In this document: positions 1 to 11,831 of the stretch, one piece after another
How the letters are laid out: every line of letters begins with the position of its first letter
How positions within the stretch are numbered: position 1 is the stretch's first letter
Origin: Chamaelirium japonicum
Taxonomy: Eukaryota > Streptophyta > Magnoliopsida > Liliales > Melanthiaceae
Length of the DNA stretch: 64,000 nucleotides
Assembly: GCA_947650365.1 (NCBI GenBank)
Contig: OX393554.1
Location: 35,497,137-35,561,136 of the forward strand
Direction of reading: 5' to 3'
Translations under genes and position numbers: made by a program
Notes under the pieces: generated by a model
Told to the model about the DNA's origin: nothing
Databases searched by the model: none
What the model saw: only the letters and a program-made list of their open reading frames with translations

Positions 1-237
1 TAGCTATAACCAATATGTGATGACCAATTTCCAAGAGCCAATAACTAATAGTCAAGACTTCTGAGGTGGGCAAAGTCAGGTTGGCTGAGGTTTGGTGAGG
101 TATGTTGCGATGTGTTGAACCTTCGATCAGGCAAAACAGACAATATCGTGTGTGCATGTTGGGACGAGATCGATGTTACATAATGGTATCAAAGTCAGCC
201 CCCTTTTGTGGTGGGGGGCTAATCACACACGAGGACA

Positions 238-700
238 CACTACAACAAAAACACTCTTTAATTAGCAATGAAAATTATCTGTTCATATAAATCAATTTTC
301 GTTGAGAAAAATCTTTCCCAATATAAACAATTTTTATCATTGACGGTCAGTAAAAAAGGCGTCGGGAATAAAAATATGATGGTAAAATATTTTCGTCAGT
401 ATAAATGTTTCGTACCGACAAACATCTTTCTATCCATCGGCATGGTTAAATAAATTAAATTATTAAATAATGCCGACGGATGCTTTCGAATTTCCATCGG
501 GATAAATTTCTTTATACCAAGTACTATATATGCTTTTGCCGGTAAAACTTGATTTTTAATACATTTTTATTTATTAATGTTGATGGATAACTCAGAATTT
601 TTGTTGGGAATGATTTATTAATACCAACAAAAAACATGAGCCCATCAAAACAAATAGATTTTTAATATATTTTTGAATTCATTAATTCTGATAATATTAT
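238..700. mobile_element. CACTA-type transposon terminus (fragment)
   Basis: The sequence CACTACAACAAAAACAC at 238 matches the usual plant CACTA end. It is followed by subterminal short repeats of the CCATCGG/CCGACGG kind at roughly 430-505 in both orientations, as is typical for these ends. I found no opposite end or transposase, so this is an end fragment or a truncated element, possibly inside the LTR-like pair at 1-2790. Confidence 0.4.
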
Positions 701-2620
701 GTAATTCCGTCTACAAAAATAGTTTTTATTTTTCAAAAAATATTTTAATTTTAATTCAATTATTTATACATGTAATTTTATACATGTTATATTACCACAT
801 CTATTAACTAATTCTTTTATACATGTTATTTTTTCTCATGAAGTTGCTGGTGTTATTGTAACTTCTATCTCTTGGAGTAGTTAAAGTCCTCATAGTAAAG
901 CAAGTTGAGCAGTATAGTTCCACCGTGAAAGATGAGAAATCATTTATGATAATATGAATATTTTTATGCATGATGTCGGTGCACGACAAGAGAGTTGACT
1001 CTCTACATCGAAATAAAAGGCCTTATAGTAAGGCCCGACCGGGGATAGGATGAACAAAATATCCGGAGTTCACAATAGGATATATAACTCATTTAATTGT
1101 TAAATAATCAAAATAGATTTTTGAAGTTGGACTATGATTGTTAAAAATGATAACCTAGTGATATTAATTAGGATTTGCATTAAAACATAGATGTTTCATG
1201 GACACCTAGGTTATGTTTGAGAACATAGTATGCCAACTAAGTTAATCAGTAAACTATTTTAAAATATGGTATTTACTAGTTCTTAAATAGCCAGCTTGTC
1301 ACTAGCCATTAAATTGGCTAAACCTTCCCAGGTATTAATGGGGGGCTACTCATTCCAACGAGTATACCCTCTTGCAGGTTAGCAATCAGAGCTAGAGTTC
1401 GAGTAAAAATTATGGAGTTAGTAGCAGGGTTATCGTAATAGTGGTAGTAACAGTAGTTGGTGGACTTTCTGTTGTCTTTGTCAGACTTTTGCTATATCGA
1501 GGATATAACTCTGTATTGGAATAAGATATCTTTATGTGGCTTTATTTAGATTGTATTGCAATGATCCAGCTATGAAACTTCTTTGGGTAGGCCACTCCTT
1601 AAGGCCCTAAGTCTAGGATATATCCCCCAAAACTATAATAATACATAAATAGCATAATTGATCAATCATGTAGATAGATCTACAAGATTGGTACATCCAA
1701 GTGTCAGGGAGTGAATGAGGCTACTTTACTCGCTGTCGGAGGCTTGAACGTCATGCTCCCGTAGAGGGACTCTTCTCCTTTTGCTCACCTCATACCTTAG
1801 GAATCGGCCTTTAGATTTCTGAGGCATGATAATTATTGATGGTTTAATTGATACTTGTTCGGTGAAAAAATAACTTGGAACACACCTATTAAAGAAAAGA
1901 ATACCTCGTGATCTGGAGGGGTGATTCGTAGAGTAGCCAAGTAGAAAGGACAATGCTAGTGATTCTCTCTCCATGTCTCCTTGTAGGATGGAAAATGATT
2001 CTCAATCATTCCATTGTCCACCAAGATCAGGCCATCCTAATGTGGCACCTGATCATCACTGCCTTTGTTGCACCTAGCCCCGACTAGGTGAAACACACTT
2101 AGCTCGACTAGCAAGCAAAAGGACGGCTATGATCACGTGCTATGCCAGGAAGGTCTGATCTGGATTGAAAATTAATCGGATGGTTGAATAACATTGCTCT
2201 AGTAACTCTCTTTCTGCTTTCGAGGAGGACAAGGAAAATCAATAGGAGAAGGGCAAGATCGATGTTGTCGACGGAGAGAGGACAAACCAGATAAGAAAAA
2301 ATAAGCTATTTAAAAGTTTTTTTTTTTTGGATTTCTCAATATGAGAGGGGTGTGTGTGTGTGAGAGAGACACGGAACCCTACCTGTAGATAAAAAAAGGA
2401 AAATAATATACCAGGTCATCGGCTGAAGTCTTAATGGAGGCTCAAAAATCAAAAAAATCAGTGCAAGGGAACTGCTTGCCAAGTTAAGACGAGTAAGAAC
2501 CACTACTTAATCTAAGATTCAATCATCGTAAGAACTAAATCCAAAATAGATTTTTTTTTGCAGAACCCAATCATATTGTTGGCCAATGAAGATTCTACTT
2601 TTCTTCTCAAACCACAGGGA
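700..2620. other. No gene recognised
   Basis: AT-rich sequence with short open frames only. The longest, on the minus strand at 1726-1974 (82 aa), matches no family I recognise and has no visible splice context. The stretch is probably the internal part of the candidate old element that spans it. Confidence 0.5.
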
Positions 2621-2815
2621 CAAAATGATAGTTACAACCAATATGTGATCGACGACCAATATCAAGCAATAATCAATGGCCAATAGTCAAGACTCCTGAG
2701 GTGGAGAAAGCCAAGATGGATGAGGTAAGGTGCAGTGCGGTGAGGTGAAGTGTCAAAGCCCACAAACTTATCCAACATCATCTAGACAGAAAAATATTAT
2801 TAACTATATATATTA

Positions 2816-5110
2816 CTTTGGATCTTTATAAAATCCGATCGGATCCAATTCGATATTAGGCTAAATCATATTAGTTTTTTGTATTTTGGACTTATTATAG
2901 ATCTATATCAATTAAGTTGGATTGGATCGAATTAAGTTTTGGATCTATCTTTCGTATTTTGAACTTACTTTGGATCTTTATCCAATCGGATTAGATCATA
3001 TCAGATTTTAGACCAAATCATATTAATTTTTTATATTTTGCACTTAGTTTGGATCTTTATCAATTTCGATCGAATTGGATTATATTTTAGATTTTTTTTC
3101 CAGTATTTTAGACTTAGTTTGGATCTTTATCAAATTCGATTGGATAAGATCCGATTTTAAACCAAATCGTATTAGTTATTCAGATATTGAAGTTAGTTTG
3201 GATCTTTATCAAATCTGATCAGATCAAAATATGTTTCATACTTACCTTTTATATTTTCGACATAGTTTGAATCTTTTTCAAATCCAATATGATCGTATCA
3301 TATTTTAGACCAAATCATATTAGTTTGATAAATTTTAAACTTAGTTTGGCTCATTATCGAATCCGATCGGATCAGATTATATTATGAACTTATTTTTTGT
3401 ATTTTGGACTTAGTTTGAATCCTCATCAAATTTAATCAGATCCAATTCGATTTTAGACCAAATAGTATTAGTTTTTTATATTTTGGATTTAGTTTTAGAT
3501 CTTTATCAAATCTGATCGAACTAGATTTTAAACCAAATAATATTAGTTTTTGGATCTTAATCAATTTGGATTAGATCGGATAATATTTTGGACATACGTA
3601 TTTTGGACTTAGTTTGGATCTTTTTCAAATTAGATCGAATCAGATCCGATTTAAGACAAATCAAAGTAGTTTTTATATTTTGATTTAGTTTTGATCTTTA
3701 TCAAGTAGGATCGGATCAAATTATATTTCGGTCTTAATTTACATATTTTTTACTTAGCTTTGATCTTTATCAAATCGGATTAGATTGGATTTAATTTTAG
3801 GCCAAATCGTATTAACTTTTGCATTTTTAGACTTAATTTGGATCTTTGTCAATTTCGATCAAATCGAACTATATTTCGGATTTGTTTTTCGTATTTTAGA
3901 CTTAGTTTGGATCTTTATCAAATATGATTAGATCGGATCCAATTTTAGACCAACTCGTAATAGTTTTTTACATTTTGGACATAGTTTGGATATTTATCAA
4001 ATTTGATCGGATCAGATCGTATTTTAGACAAAATCATATTAGTTTTCTATATTTTAGACTTAGTTTGGATATTTATCAAATTTAATCGGATTAGATTATA
4101 TTTTGGACTTACTTTTTATATTTTGGACTTAATTTGGATCTTTATCAAATTTGATAGGATCGAATCGGATTCGATTTTAGATCAAATCATATTATTTTTT
4201 TCTTATTTTAGAATTAATTTGGATTTTTATTAAATCTGATTGGACCGAATCTTATTTCAGATCAAATCATATTAGTTTTCTATATTTTGGACTTAGTTTT
4301 GATCTTTATTAAATCCAATAAGATCGAATCAAATCTTTGACCAAATATATATATATTTTTTAATATTTTGGACTAAGTTGGTCGGATCATATTATGTTTC
4401 AGCATGCTTTTCATATTTTGGACTTAGTTTCGATAACTATCAAATCCGGTCAGATCGGATTATAGACAATCATATTAGTTTTTTGTATTATGGACTTAGT
4501 TTGAATTTTATGAAGTTAATTAAGTATATCGGACTATATTCTGTTTTAGGCATACTTTCCGTATTTTGGATTTAGTTTGGATTTTTATCAAATACGATCA
4601 GATTGGATCGGATTTAAGACCAAATAGGATTAATTTTTCATGTTTTCGACTTAATTTGGATATTTAGCAAGTTGGATCGGATCATATTATATTTCAAACT
4701 TACTTTTTCTATTTTGAACTTTGTTTGAATATTTATCAAATCGGATCATATCAGACTTTAGACTAAATTGTATTAGTTTTGTTATTTTGAACTTAGTTTG
4801 GATTTTTATTAAATCTGATCAGATTGGATTATATTTTGGACTTACTTTTCGTATTTTTGACTTAGTTTGGATCTTTATCAAATCCAATCATATCAAATTC
4901 AAGTTTAGACAAAATCGTATTAGCTTTTCATATTTTCGTCCTAGTTTGGATCTTTAACAATTCCAATAAGATCATATTATATTTTTTCATATTATAGACT
5001 TAGTTTGGATTTTTATTAAATCTTATCGGATCGGATATAATTTTAGACCAAATCGTATTAGTTTTTTGTATTTTAGATTTAGTTTGGATCTTTATCAAAT
5101 CCGACTAAAT
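2816..5110. repeat. Degenerate AT-rich tandem array, about 2.3 kb
   Basis: The block TTAGTTTGGATCTTTATCAA recurs with drift some 25-30 times. Spacers of two kinds alternate loosely: one carries TTTTAGACCAAATCGTATTAG, the other ATATTTTGGACTTACTTTT. Units are about 65-85 bp. Repeated GATCGGATC-type cores give many Sau3AI-like GATC sites. Open frames inside, such as those at 4003-4233 and 4721-4957, only repeat the unit (…LDLVWIFIK…) and are not genes. Satellite-like or minisatellite DNA. Confidence 0.85.
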
Positions 5111-5650
5111 CAAAAACATATTAGAGGGAGAACATGTAGCTCTTGAAATGATGTGTTTTGAGGGATTCTCGGGGTGGTGCACGGACAAGACCATGCTCTT
5201 GAAGTGAGTGGTGAGGTATTTAAGGGATTCATGGAGACTCATGCAGAGGTTGAATCACGAATAAATCCCCTTGGGCTGCCTATGGTTGCAGCTATACTGG
5301 TCCAAGAACTATCGGGTGAGTTCCGTGAAAGTGTCAATGTTGCCTGTTGGTAGCTGCAAATACCATTTTAAAGCGGGCCCCGTGTGACTTCTCTGAAACA
5401 TACGACACAACTCATCGAGAGTGTCATATGGGTTCATGGGATTAGTACAAGAATCCCTAGCCCCATTGAATCTTTCAAAACATGGGGGGTATCAATCTTG
5501 AGCAATGAGAGTAGCCAACATCTTCGCGGTGAGTGGACTCTCTACCGTCCCCTTGATCGCATTATGCTCCATCAGATCGACTCTGTTGCAACGACTAGAT
5601 TCACGAGTTCATCCTGGGGGAGCCGAGGCTGCTCCACTCGGGATGGAGCC
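5110..5650 (-). pseudogene. Decayed Ty3/Gypsy gag remnant
   Basis: Reading the minus strand from about 5600 down to 5160 gives a gag-domain pattern. It starts with SPLTAKMLATL, runs through GPALKWYLQLPTGNIDTF and TELTR, and goes on to FLDQY, the layout of plant Retrotrans_gag domains (W-Y…LP-G-I-x-x-F…F…F). At least two in-frame stops interrupt it. The inner element further right has a gag of the same general type. Related decayed sequence may reach 6545, just before the large LTR element at 6614, but I cannot recognise domains in 5650-6545. Confidence 0.6.
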
Positions 5651-6608
5651 TCGACACCGTGCGATCGGGCGGAACCACACATGGGGACCGCCGCATGGTT
5701 GGCGTGTCCGGGATGGTGTTCCATGTGATCGCTTTGGTGTCGAGGGTTCCTGTCCATGGAGGAGGATTCCCCCTATGAGGAGTATTGTGCTTCCTCACTT
5801 CGGGAATGAGTTTTTTGCTGACCAATTTTATCTTCATGGCCTCGACCTATCCGGTCCCATACATTGCCCTTCGGGTGAGATGACTCGCCCTATTCACATG
5901 CCGGCTCGGTCTGGATCAGATGAGTGGGTTGTGCATTTACACGGACCGCCATGAATGAAACGTGTGTGGCTTTCTTCCTTTATATTTGCAGGTACGCGAG
6001 ATTATCTCTCTCGCGATCTTCTCGGTAACTATAGACACCAAAACTGTCACCATGAATTCTGCGATCATGGCCCTCCATGGGCAACGCAGCTCTCTTCCTC
6101 GTCATTTGCACGCATATGATATTTTTTCTTAAATCGAAAGCGGGGCCGGGGCCATTGTTGCTTATCCTACGGACGGTCTAAAATGTCCTAGTCTTCATGG
6201 CACGTTTGTAATTTTTTTGGACGTGACTTTCCTAACGTGTATTATAGATTTTTGTGATATCGGTAGATCGATGTCCCGAAACCTTTCGGATAATGATCCA
6301 CTTCAGTCTCGGACTAATCCCTCCGAGAGTGAAGCCCAACCCACTCGGTAATTCCTACGAATGGAGATGAAGTCGTGCTTGGGCTCTTTCTTCCAAACAA
6401 TTATGTATAGCGGCAAGCGTCTGATCTCGATCATAGGTTTGCTTGAACCAATCGTTTTTATTAACATTGAACTCAAAGTGAATGAGATCCCGAACAAAAA
6501 TATGTTGTTTTTACTCCCTAGCACGTATACTGAAAATTGAGACATCTCACAAAATCTCGTGAAAATGTCTTGTACCCTTTAGCTTCACGAGAAATCCAAA
6601 TCCAAATC
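5650..6608. other. Unassigned, probably the rest of the decayed gag element
   Basis: Overlapping open frames on both strands (5505-5954 plus, 6303-6545 minus) carry no domain I know. The position, directly upstream of the minus-strand gag remnant and interrupted by the large LTR element, suggests old retrotransposon sequence. Confidence 0.35.
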
Positions 6609-6662
6609 GTGCCTATGGGCACCGAAATTAGCCCACGGATTGGACCCGACCCGCATGCGAAA

Positions 6663-6812
6663 CCTGGCCCACACACAACGGCCCGCATGAGAAACCTGGC
6701 CCACACACAATGGCCTGCATGCGAAACCCGGCCCACACACAACAGCCCGCACGCAAAACTCGGCCCGCACACAACGGCCCGCATGCGAACTCAGCTCGCG
6801 CACAACGGCCCG
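6663..6812 (+). repeat. Short tandem repeat at the LTR start
   Basis: A 34-bp unit (CGCATGCGAAACCTGGCCCACACACAACGGCC type) is repeated about four times with small changes. The same block lies in the right LTR at about 24215-24370. Open frames here in several phases repeat the same peptides and are not genes. Confidence 0.75.
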
Positions 6813-7305
6813 TAAATGAAGTGGACCCGACTCAACACAAACGGGCCCCATCGGACCCGCAACTCAAATGCAAAAAGGGGTCCCACCGGCCCCCTTCATG
6901 GAAAACCGTGCCCCCTCCCCATGGGGAGGTGTAGCCGGCCATAAAGGGAAGAAAAGAAAAAGAAAAAGAAAAGAAAAAGAAAAAGAAAAGAAAAGGAAAA
7001 AAAAATCATAACCGCCTCGATGCGGGGGGAGGTGGCATGGACTTCTACACAACCGTAGATCCGCGACGATCCCTCGATCCGACGGACAAGATGACGTCGT
7101 GTCGCCATGCAATCCGAAAGTGCAAAGATGACAACTAAATCTTCATAGATCAAGTCACATCTTGCCTATAACCATCCCAACCAAAAAGGTGGGGATCGAG
7201 TTTGTTTCCCCAAATAAGGGAACAATATCTTGATGGTTATGGGATGAGATATTGGATTAAACAAAAAGATTTCAGCCATATCTCCCCCAACCTCCCCCCT
7301 TTGCC

Positions 7306-7313
7306 TATAAATA
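7306..7313 (+). promoter_or_regulatory. TATA box of the outer left LTR
   Basis: TATAAATA preceded by a C-rich stretch; the same box is at 24864-24871 in the right LTR. It is the likely start of the U3 promoter for the element's transcript. Confidence 0.55.
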
Positions 7314-7689
7314 GAGGGGGGGTGGGGGAAGGCATCAAAGGTAGAAAACTAGAGACGCGAAGGCTCTGCAAAGAAATAGCCTCGCTCTCGAAGACCGAAG
7401 GCTTCACGAGGTACGGTAAGCACGTCCTACGATAATTCTTGGCCCTTCAAGTCCTCATCAACGTGAAGTCCTTGCACTCGAAGATCAAAGCTTCGACTCC
7501 TCGCACGAAGAAGAAAGCTTGGAGAAGAAGACCCAGAGTCGTCGACACCCCGATTGCTCCAACGATCTTCATTAGCTCCGAAGACGCCATAAGCAAAGGC
7601 CGAAGAAGAAGATCGAAGCCGACAACACCCATCGTCTTCAACAAAGGCATCGACTCCTCGCACGAAGAAGAAAGCTGGGAGAAGAAGGC

Positions 7690-7895
7690 CTGAAGTCGGT
7701 GCTACCCCTGCCGTCTTCGTCAACAAAAAGCCGACGCTACAACCGTCGTGTAGAGATCGGTGCTACCCCCGCCGTCTTCATCAACAAAAGCCGACGCTAC
7801 AACCGTCATGCGGAGATCGGTGCTACCCCCGCCGTCTTTATCAACAAAAGCCGACGCTACAACCGTCGCATAGAGATCGATGCTACACCCACCAT
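7690..7895 (+). repeat. 60-bp tandem repeat inside the outer LTR, three copies
   Basis: Unit of 60-61 bp starting TCGGTGCTACCCC and ending CGTCGTGTAGAGA, repeated about three times. The right LTR has the same block at about 25252-25447. Because 60 is a multiple of 3 it yields repeated peptides in open frames, which I do not treat as genes. Confidence 0.8.
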
Positions 7896-8692
7896 CTCCA
7901 CAAGAAGTCTTCAACTCCGATCAAGCCAAATACTCCCGGAGAAGAAGCCAGCCGATGCCACAACCGTCGAGGAAGCCAGAAGAATAAAGAAGCCCTGAAG
8001 AAGTAGCCATCGCCGTTCGAGAAGAAGATCGAGTCAAAGCTAAAGCCAAAGCCAACGCAAGAAGCCAAAGCAAACGCACCGGTAAAGCCCGCGATAAAGC
8101 AACGCACATGCCAAAGCCAAGCAACTACGACGGTCATGAGCAAAGCACCGCACGTTCTAGCCGATACGACACGAAGTCCGGAAGAACTAAAGCATCGCAA
8201 GCCTCTACCCGCCTATGTTCAAGCGCAAGCGCCAAAGCAAAGCAAACGCCAGAGCCACGCCAAAGCCGAAACCTAAAGCCAAAGCCGACGCCAAAAGCAC
8301 GATCGACGTCGTGAACCGACGATCAAGGACGCCGAGGTCTAGCAAGGATCGAGGAAGACACGAAGGTCGAGGAACGAAGCCCAAAACCTCCCTAGCCGAG
8401 AAAATGCGAAGCACGGACGGGACAAAAGCAACGGCGGATACTCCTTAGCCTCTCAAAAACCCTCACCCTGTAAAGACCTCTGTCCTGGGCAACCCCTTCA
8501 GAGCTCTCGCATGAATACCACGTGGAGATGCGGATCAAAGGGACCCTCCAGAGGATCTCTTCCACAATCTCCTGATCAAATATTCGCCGCACCCGGACTC
8601 ATCACACCCGAGCCCCCGGGTCCCCGCCAATTTGTAATCTCGTGTGCTCGCAATAAAGACGACTCGTATCTTTTTCTGCGCCCACAGATTTC

Positions 8693-8710
8693 TGGCACGC
8701 CCGGTGGGAC
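8693..8710 (+). other. Primer binding site motif of the outer element
   Basis: TGGCACGCCCGGTGGGAC lies six bases after the end of the left LTR. It matches a motif very common at this position in plant Ty3/Gypsy elements and marks the start of minus-strand DNA synthesis. Confidence 0.6.
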
Positions 8711-8758
8711 CTCCTCTCCTTTCATCCGTACGTTTGAAGGAGTTGCTTCAAGTTCGCC

Positions 8759-11078
8759 ATGGCCGGAACGAATGACAATACGTTTGCTCCAACAAGCCTC
8801 TCACCTATCGCCGAGTCTCCACTACTCCAACATGGCGATCCAGAAAACCCAGAGGATGACATTCCCCCGGTAGTACGCGTCTACACTCGGCGTACTCAAA
8901 CTCTTGCGGACTTCTTCACGCCAGAAACCGCTGCTGAAGATGCTCGCCAAAGCGCCAATGAGGCCTTGGTGCATGAAGAAACAAGCCTCAATCTTGGAAT
9001 TCAAGTCCAGAAATTTGGGGAGGTCCAGCCCCAACCTAGAGCCCATTCGGGTTCTCCAGCGGACCTTGCACCTCCTTTGCAGGGGAAAAACGTTCGTCAT
9101 CAAGTAGAAGCAAGTCGGCGCAACTACGTCTCCAACGATGACGGTAACGATGCAGGCATCCAACATCAAGATGTTCTGCGTCATCATCCTCCGTCCGCTC
9201 TCCAACTCCAAGTCATGCAAATGGGTGAACACATGGCGCAAATCACCCGACTAATGGAGGAGAAGGATCGTCACATCAACGCCTTGCTTCAAAGGCTAAG
9301 TGCGAGAGATGCTACGGTATTCAACCAACCTCCTGCTTCTCCAGCAGCTGCTCCGGCTCCGTCTCCGTCTCTAACTCCCGCTCCTGCAGAAGTTGTTCCG
9401 GCAATGCTAGCGACTACTCCCGCACTCTCCTCGGCTCCCGTGCCAGCGGAAGACATCTCTCCAGTGCCAGTCTCGGTGGCCACATAACCTCCGATGGTAG
9501 CAATGATGAACGCCCAATAAATACAAGCGTTGGTGGCCAACATGATGCATTCCCACGACGGTAGTCTTCCTCCTGTCACGGCGGCATACTTAAAGCCTTA
9601 CACCATAAGGATCCAACAGCTGCGATTTCCCATCGGATTTCAGCCACCAAAATTCCAGCACTTCGATGGGAAGGGCAATCCAAGGCAACACATTGCCCAC
9701 TTCATCGAAACTTGCAACAACGCCGGCATATACGGCGACGAGATGGTGAAGCAGCTCGTTCGCACCCTCAAAGGTAATGCTTTTGACTGGTACGTTGATC
9801 TTTCGCCAGGGTCCATCGACAGCTGGGATCAAATTGAGAGGGAGTTCCTCAACCGCTTCTACAGCACTCGGCGCATCGTCAGCATGACCGAGCTTACTGC
9901 TACCAAGCAAAGGAAGGATGAGTCGGTGATCGACTACATCGATCGTTGGAGAAACCTTGCGCTAAACTCGCAAGATCGCTTGTCTGAAGACTCGGCCATC
10001 GAGTTGTGCACCCAAGGCATGCACTGGGGCTTGCTCTACATCCTCAAAGGGATCAAGCCACGGTCCTTCGAAGAACTGGCGACTCGGGCTCATGACATAG
10101 TGCTCAGCTTAGCAAATCATGGGGAATCAAAGGCCAAAGACTTCCTAAAGGTAGAAAAGGAGGACGAACCGACGGCATCAAAGCAAGTCAACATCACCGA
10201 CCTCGCTTCAACTTCTAAACCACTCAAGATCAGTGGCAAGCCGAACAAAGGCAAAGGAGTCGCCATACCACCTCCTCAGCCTCAACGGCCACCAAGGATG
10301 ACTCTCGAGGAGCTTGAAGCTAAGGAGTATCCCTTCCCAGACTTGGAAGTTTCCTCCATGTTCGATCAGTTGATGCAAGAAAAGATGATCGAGCTTCCGC
10401 CACCAAAAAGGCCGGAACAAGCACATCGAGTCAACGATCCGCTCTTCTGCAAGTACCACCGGATGGTCAGCCATCCCATCGAGAAGTGCTTTGTCTTCAA
10501 AGATAAGATCATGGCACTCGCCAAGCAAGGAATAATCGAGATCAACTCTGGTGACATCGTCGAGTCAAATATGACGTCAATCACCTTCAACTCCTTCCTG
10601 CCAGCACTGACTGCTCCACAACGCACTTTAGCAAGGCTGCACATCGTCTGTCAAAGATCGATGGTGAAACCAGTTCCAAGAAGACGACGATGGTATGCTC
10701 CTGCAGTGCCCAAGGCCAAATCCTCACTGCCTTGGGGGCAACCGCCTCTCGTGCAAACACTCCCTCTTCCAAACGAAGCTACGCCCCAGCATATGCTCAA
10801 AGCAAGAAATGAGCAAAGAGACCCTGAAGTCAGCCTACTAGGCCAGCCATCAGGTAAGTTCGACTTCTACGTCTTCTACTCCAAACCTCCTTCGATCCTA
10901 ATAAAAGAAATCAAGCCAACCGGCTGGGGATCAGAAGATGAGTTGGTAGAGCCTCCAAAAGAGCAAGTCTTTCCGATCAAAGAAGAGCCTTCGGTCACGG
11001 CACTAATTCTTTACCCTGACGAAGAAAATATTAGTGATGAAAATGCATGGGCTATGGCGCCTCGAAGGAGAAGGCCAC
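8759..11078 (+). pseudogene. Gag frame of the outer element, split by an insertion
   Basis: One reading frame from ATG 8759 has in-frame TAA codons at 9485-9487 and about 9520, then stays open. The first part is Pro/Ala-rich with a coiled-coil-like stretch (LMEEKDRHINALLQRL). The second, about 9590-10130, is a Retrotrans_gag domain, with PPKFQHFDGKGNPRQHI, LKGNAFDWYVDL and FLNRFY. A Cys/His pair (CKYHR…HPIEKC at about 10450-10495) follows. At 11079 the frame meets the inner LTR element. It resumes at 19154 in the correct phase and stays open to 19929 (next part contains PELATLQEFFPNRFLEAD). Gag builds the element's capsid particle. The stops suggest this copy is dead. Confidence 0.85.
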
Positions 11079-11691
11079 TGTGGGTGCAAAAATTGTACCG
11101 GACCAGATCAGAGCAGTATGGGCCCGCGCAACGGTCCAAATGGGTAAGCCCGCCTGGGCTCACATGGGCCCACTCTACGAGGCTCGCAGATCAAGCCCTA
11201 CCCCTTATTGGGCCCGAACAATGGCCCAATAAGGGCCCAGCAAGGAGGCCCAGAACCAGTGCCACGTCATCAGCGCCACGTCATCACTGCCATATCGGGC
11301 ACATGCCTACGCTATAAAAGAACCCCCAAGGCATCCAGGAGAGGGGTTGGCCATTCGATCAGAGGAAGAGAGGATTCAAAGCCAAAGCTTACTTCTCTCC
11401 TTCGAGTTTTCTTTTCTTGTTGCTCCGTGCAACCCCCACTGTAAAAAGCTTCTCTCGGCCTGTCGAGAGAACGCTTCCAACCTTTATATTCAAATTATAG
11501 TGAAGATCAGGTGGCACCTCTCGCCCAGAGACGTAGGTCGTAAGGCCGAACTCCGTCATCAATCATTGTGTCATCGCTCTTTACTCTCTCTATCTATTCT
11601 CACATCTCTCTAACTCTACAAACAATCCAACTCAATCAAGGCTGTGGGGGCGGGATTCTCGATCAAGGCGGCTCGGAAATTTCCCCCCATA
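11079..11691 (+). repeat. Left LTR of the inner element
   Basis: Starts TGTGGGTGCAAAAATTG and ends CCCCCATA. It has a TATA box TATAAAA at 11313-11319 and CCACGTCATC repeats just upstream that could act as bZIP-type (ACGT core) sites. Confidence 0.95.
11313..11319 (+). promoter_or_regulatory. TATA box of the inner LTR
   Basis: TATAAAA, with the copy at 18770-18776 in the right LTR. Two CCACGTCATC motifs lie about 30-50 bases upstream. ACGT-core elements of this kind are bound by plant bZIP factors, so stress-linked activation is possible (inference). Confidence 0.55.
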
Positions 11692-11696
11692 ATCTT

Positions 11697-11713
11697 TGGC
11701 GCCGTCTGTGGGA
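11697..11713 (+). other. Primer binding site motif of the inner element
   Basis: TGGCGCCGTCTGTGGGA lies five bases after the left LTR, a motif common at this place in plant Ty3/Gypsy elements. Confidence 0.55.
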
Positions 11714-11831
11714 TATCGTTAGAGGTCTTATCCACACCTCTACCGACTCCTATTCAACTTGAGGTGACGAGCCACAAGTCCTCATCCAAATCAACATCAA
11801 CGCCTTCATCACGCCGACATCAGCACGCTCG

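Larger units (their letters stand above)
1..2790. mobile_element. Candidate old LTR element; left end at or before the window edge
   Basis: Positions 1 to about 115 and about 2621-2750 are diverged direct copies. Both contain ACCAATATGTGAT, then AATAGTCAAGACT and CTGAGGTGG, followed by a G-rich stretch. After the first copy, at 184-196, lies TGGTATCAAAGTC, which resembles the initiator-Met tRNA primer site of plant LTR elements. Together these suggest two LTRs of a small non-coding element. I could not fix the exact ends or a target duplication because the left copy starts at the window edge. A simple diverged duplication is the alternative. Confidence 0.35.
6614..8686 (+). repeat. Left LTR of the outer element
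   Basis: About 2.07 kb, colinear with 24172-26255. Shared landmarks are a run of GGCCCACACACAACGGCCC-like repeats near its start, an AAGAAAAGAAAAAG tract, a TATA box, a triple 60-bp repeat and an AATAAAGACGAC stretch near the end. The first bases are TA instead of TG, which looks like a point change. Confidence 0.9.

Noticed and set aside
1380..1420. Possible tRNA-like GAGTTCGAGT word
   Set aside because: No cloverleaf arms or acceptor pairing could be found around it.
4003..4957. Open frames of 65-78 aa in the AT-rich array
   Set aside because: They only translate the tandem unit (…YFGLTFYILDLVWIFIK…) and shift with it; no start context or domain.
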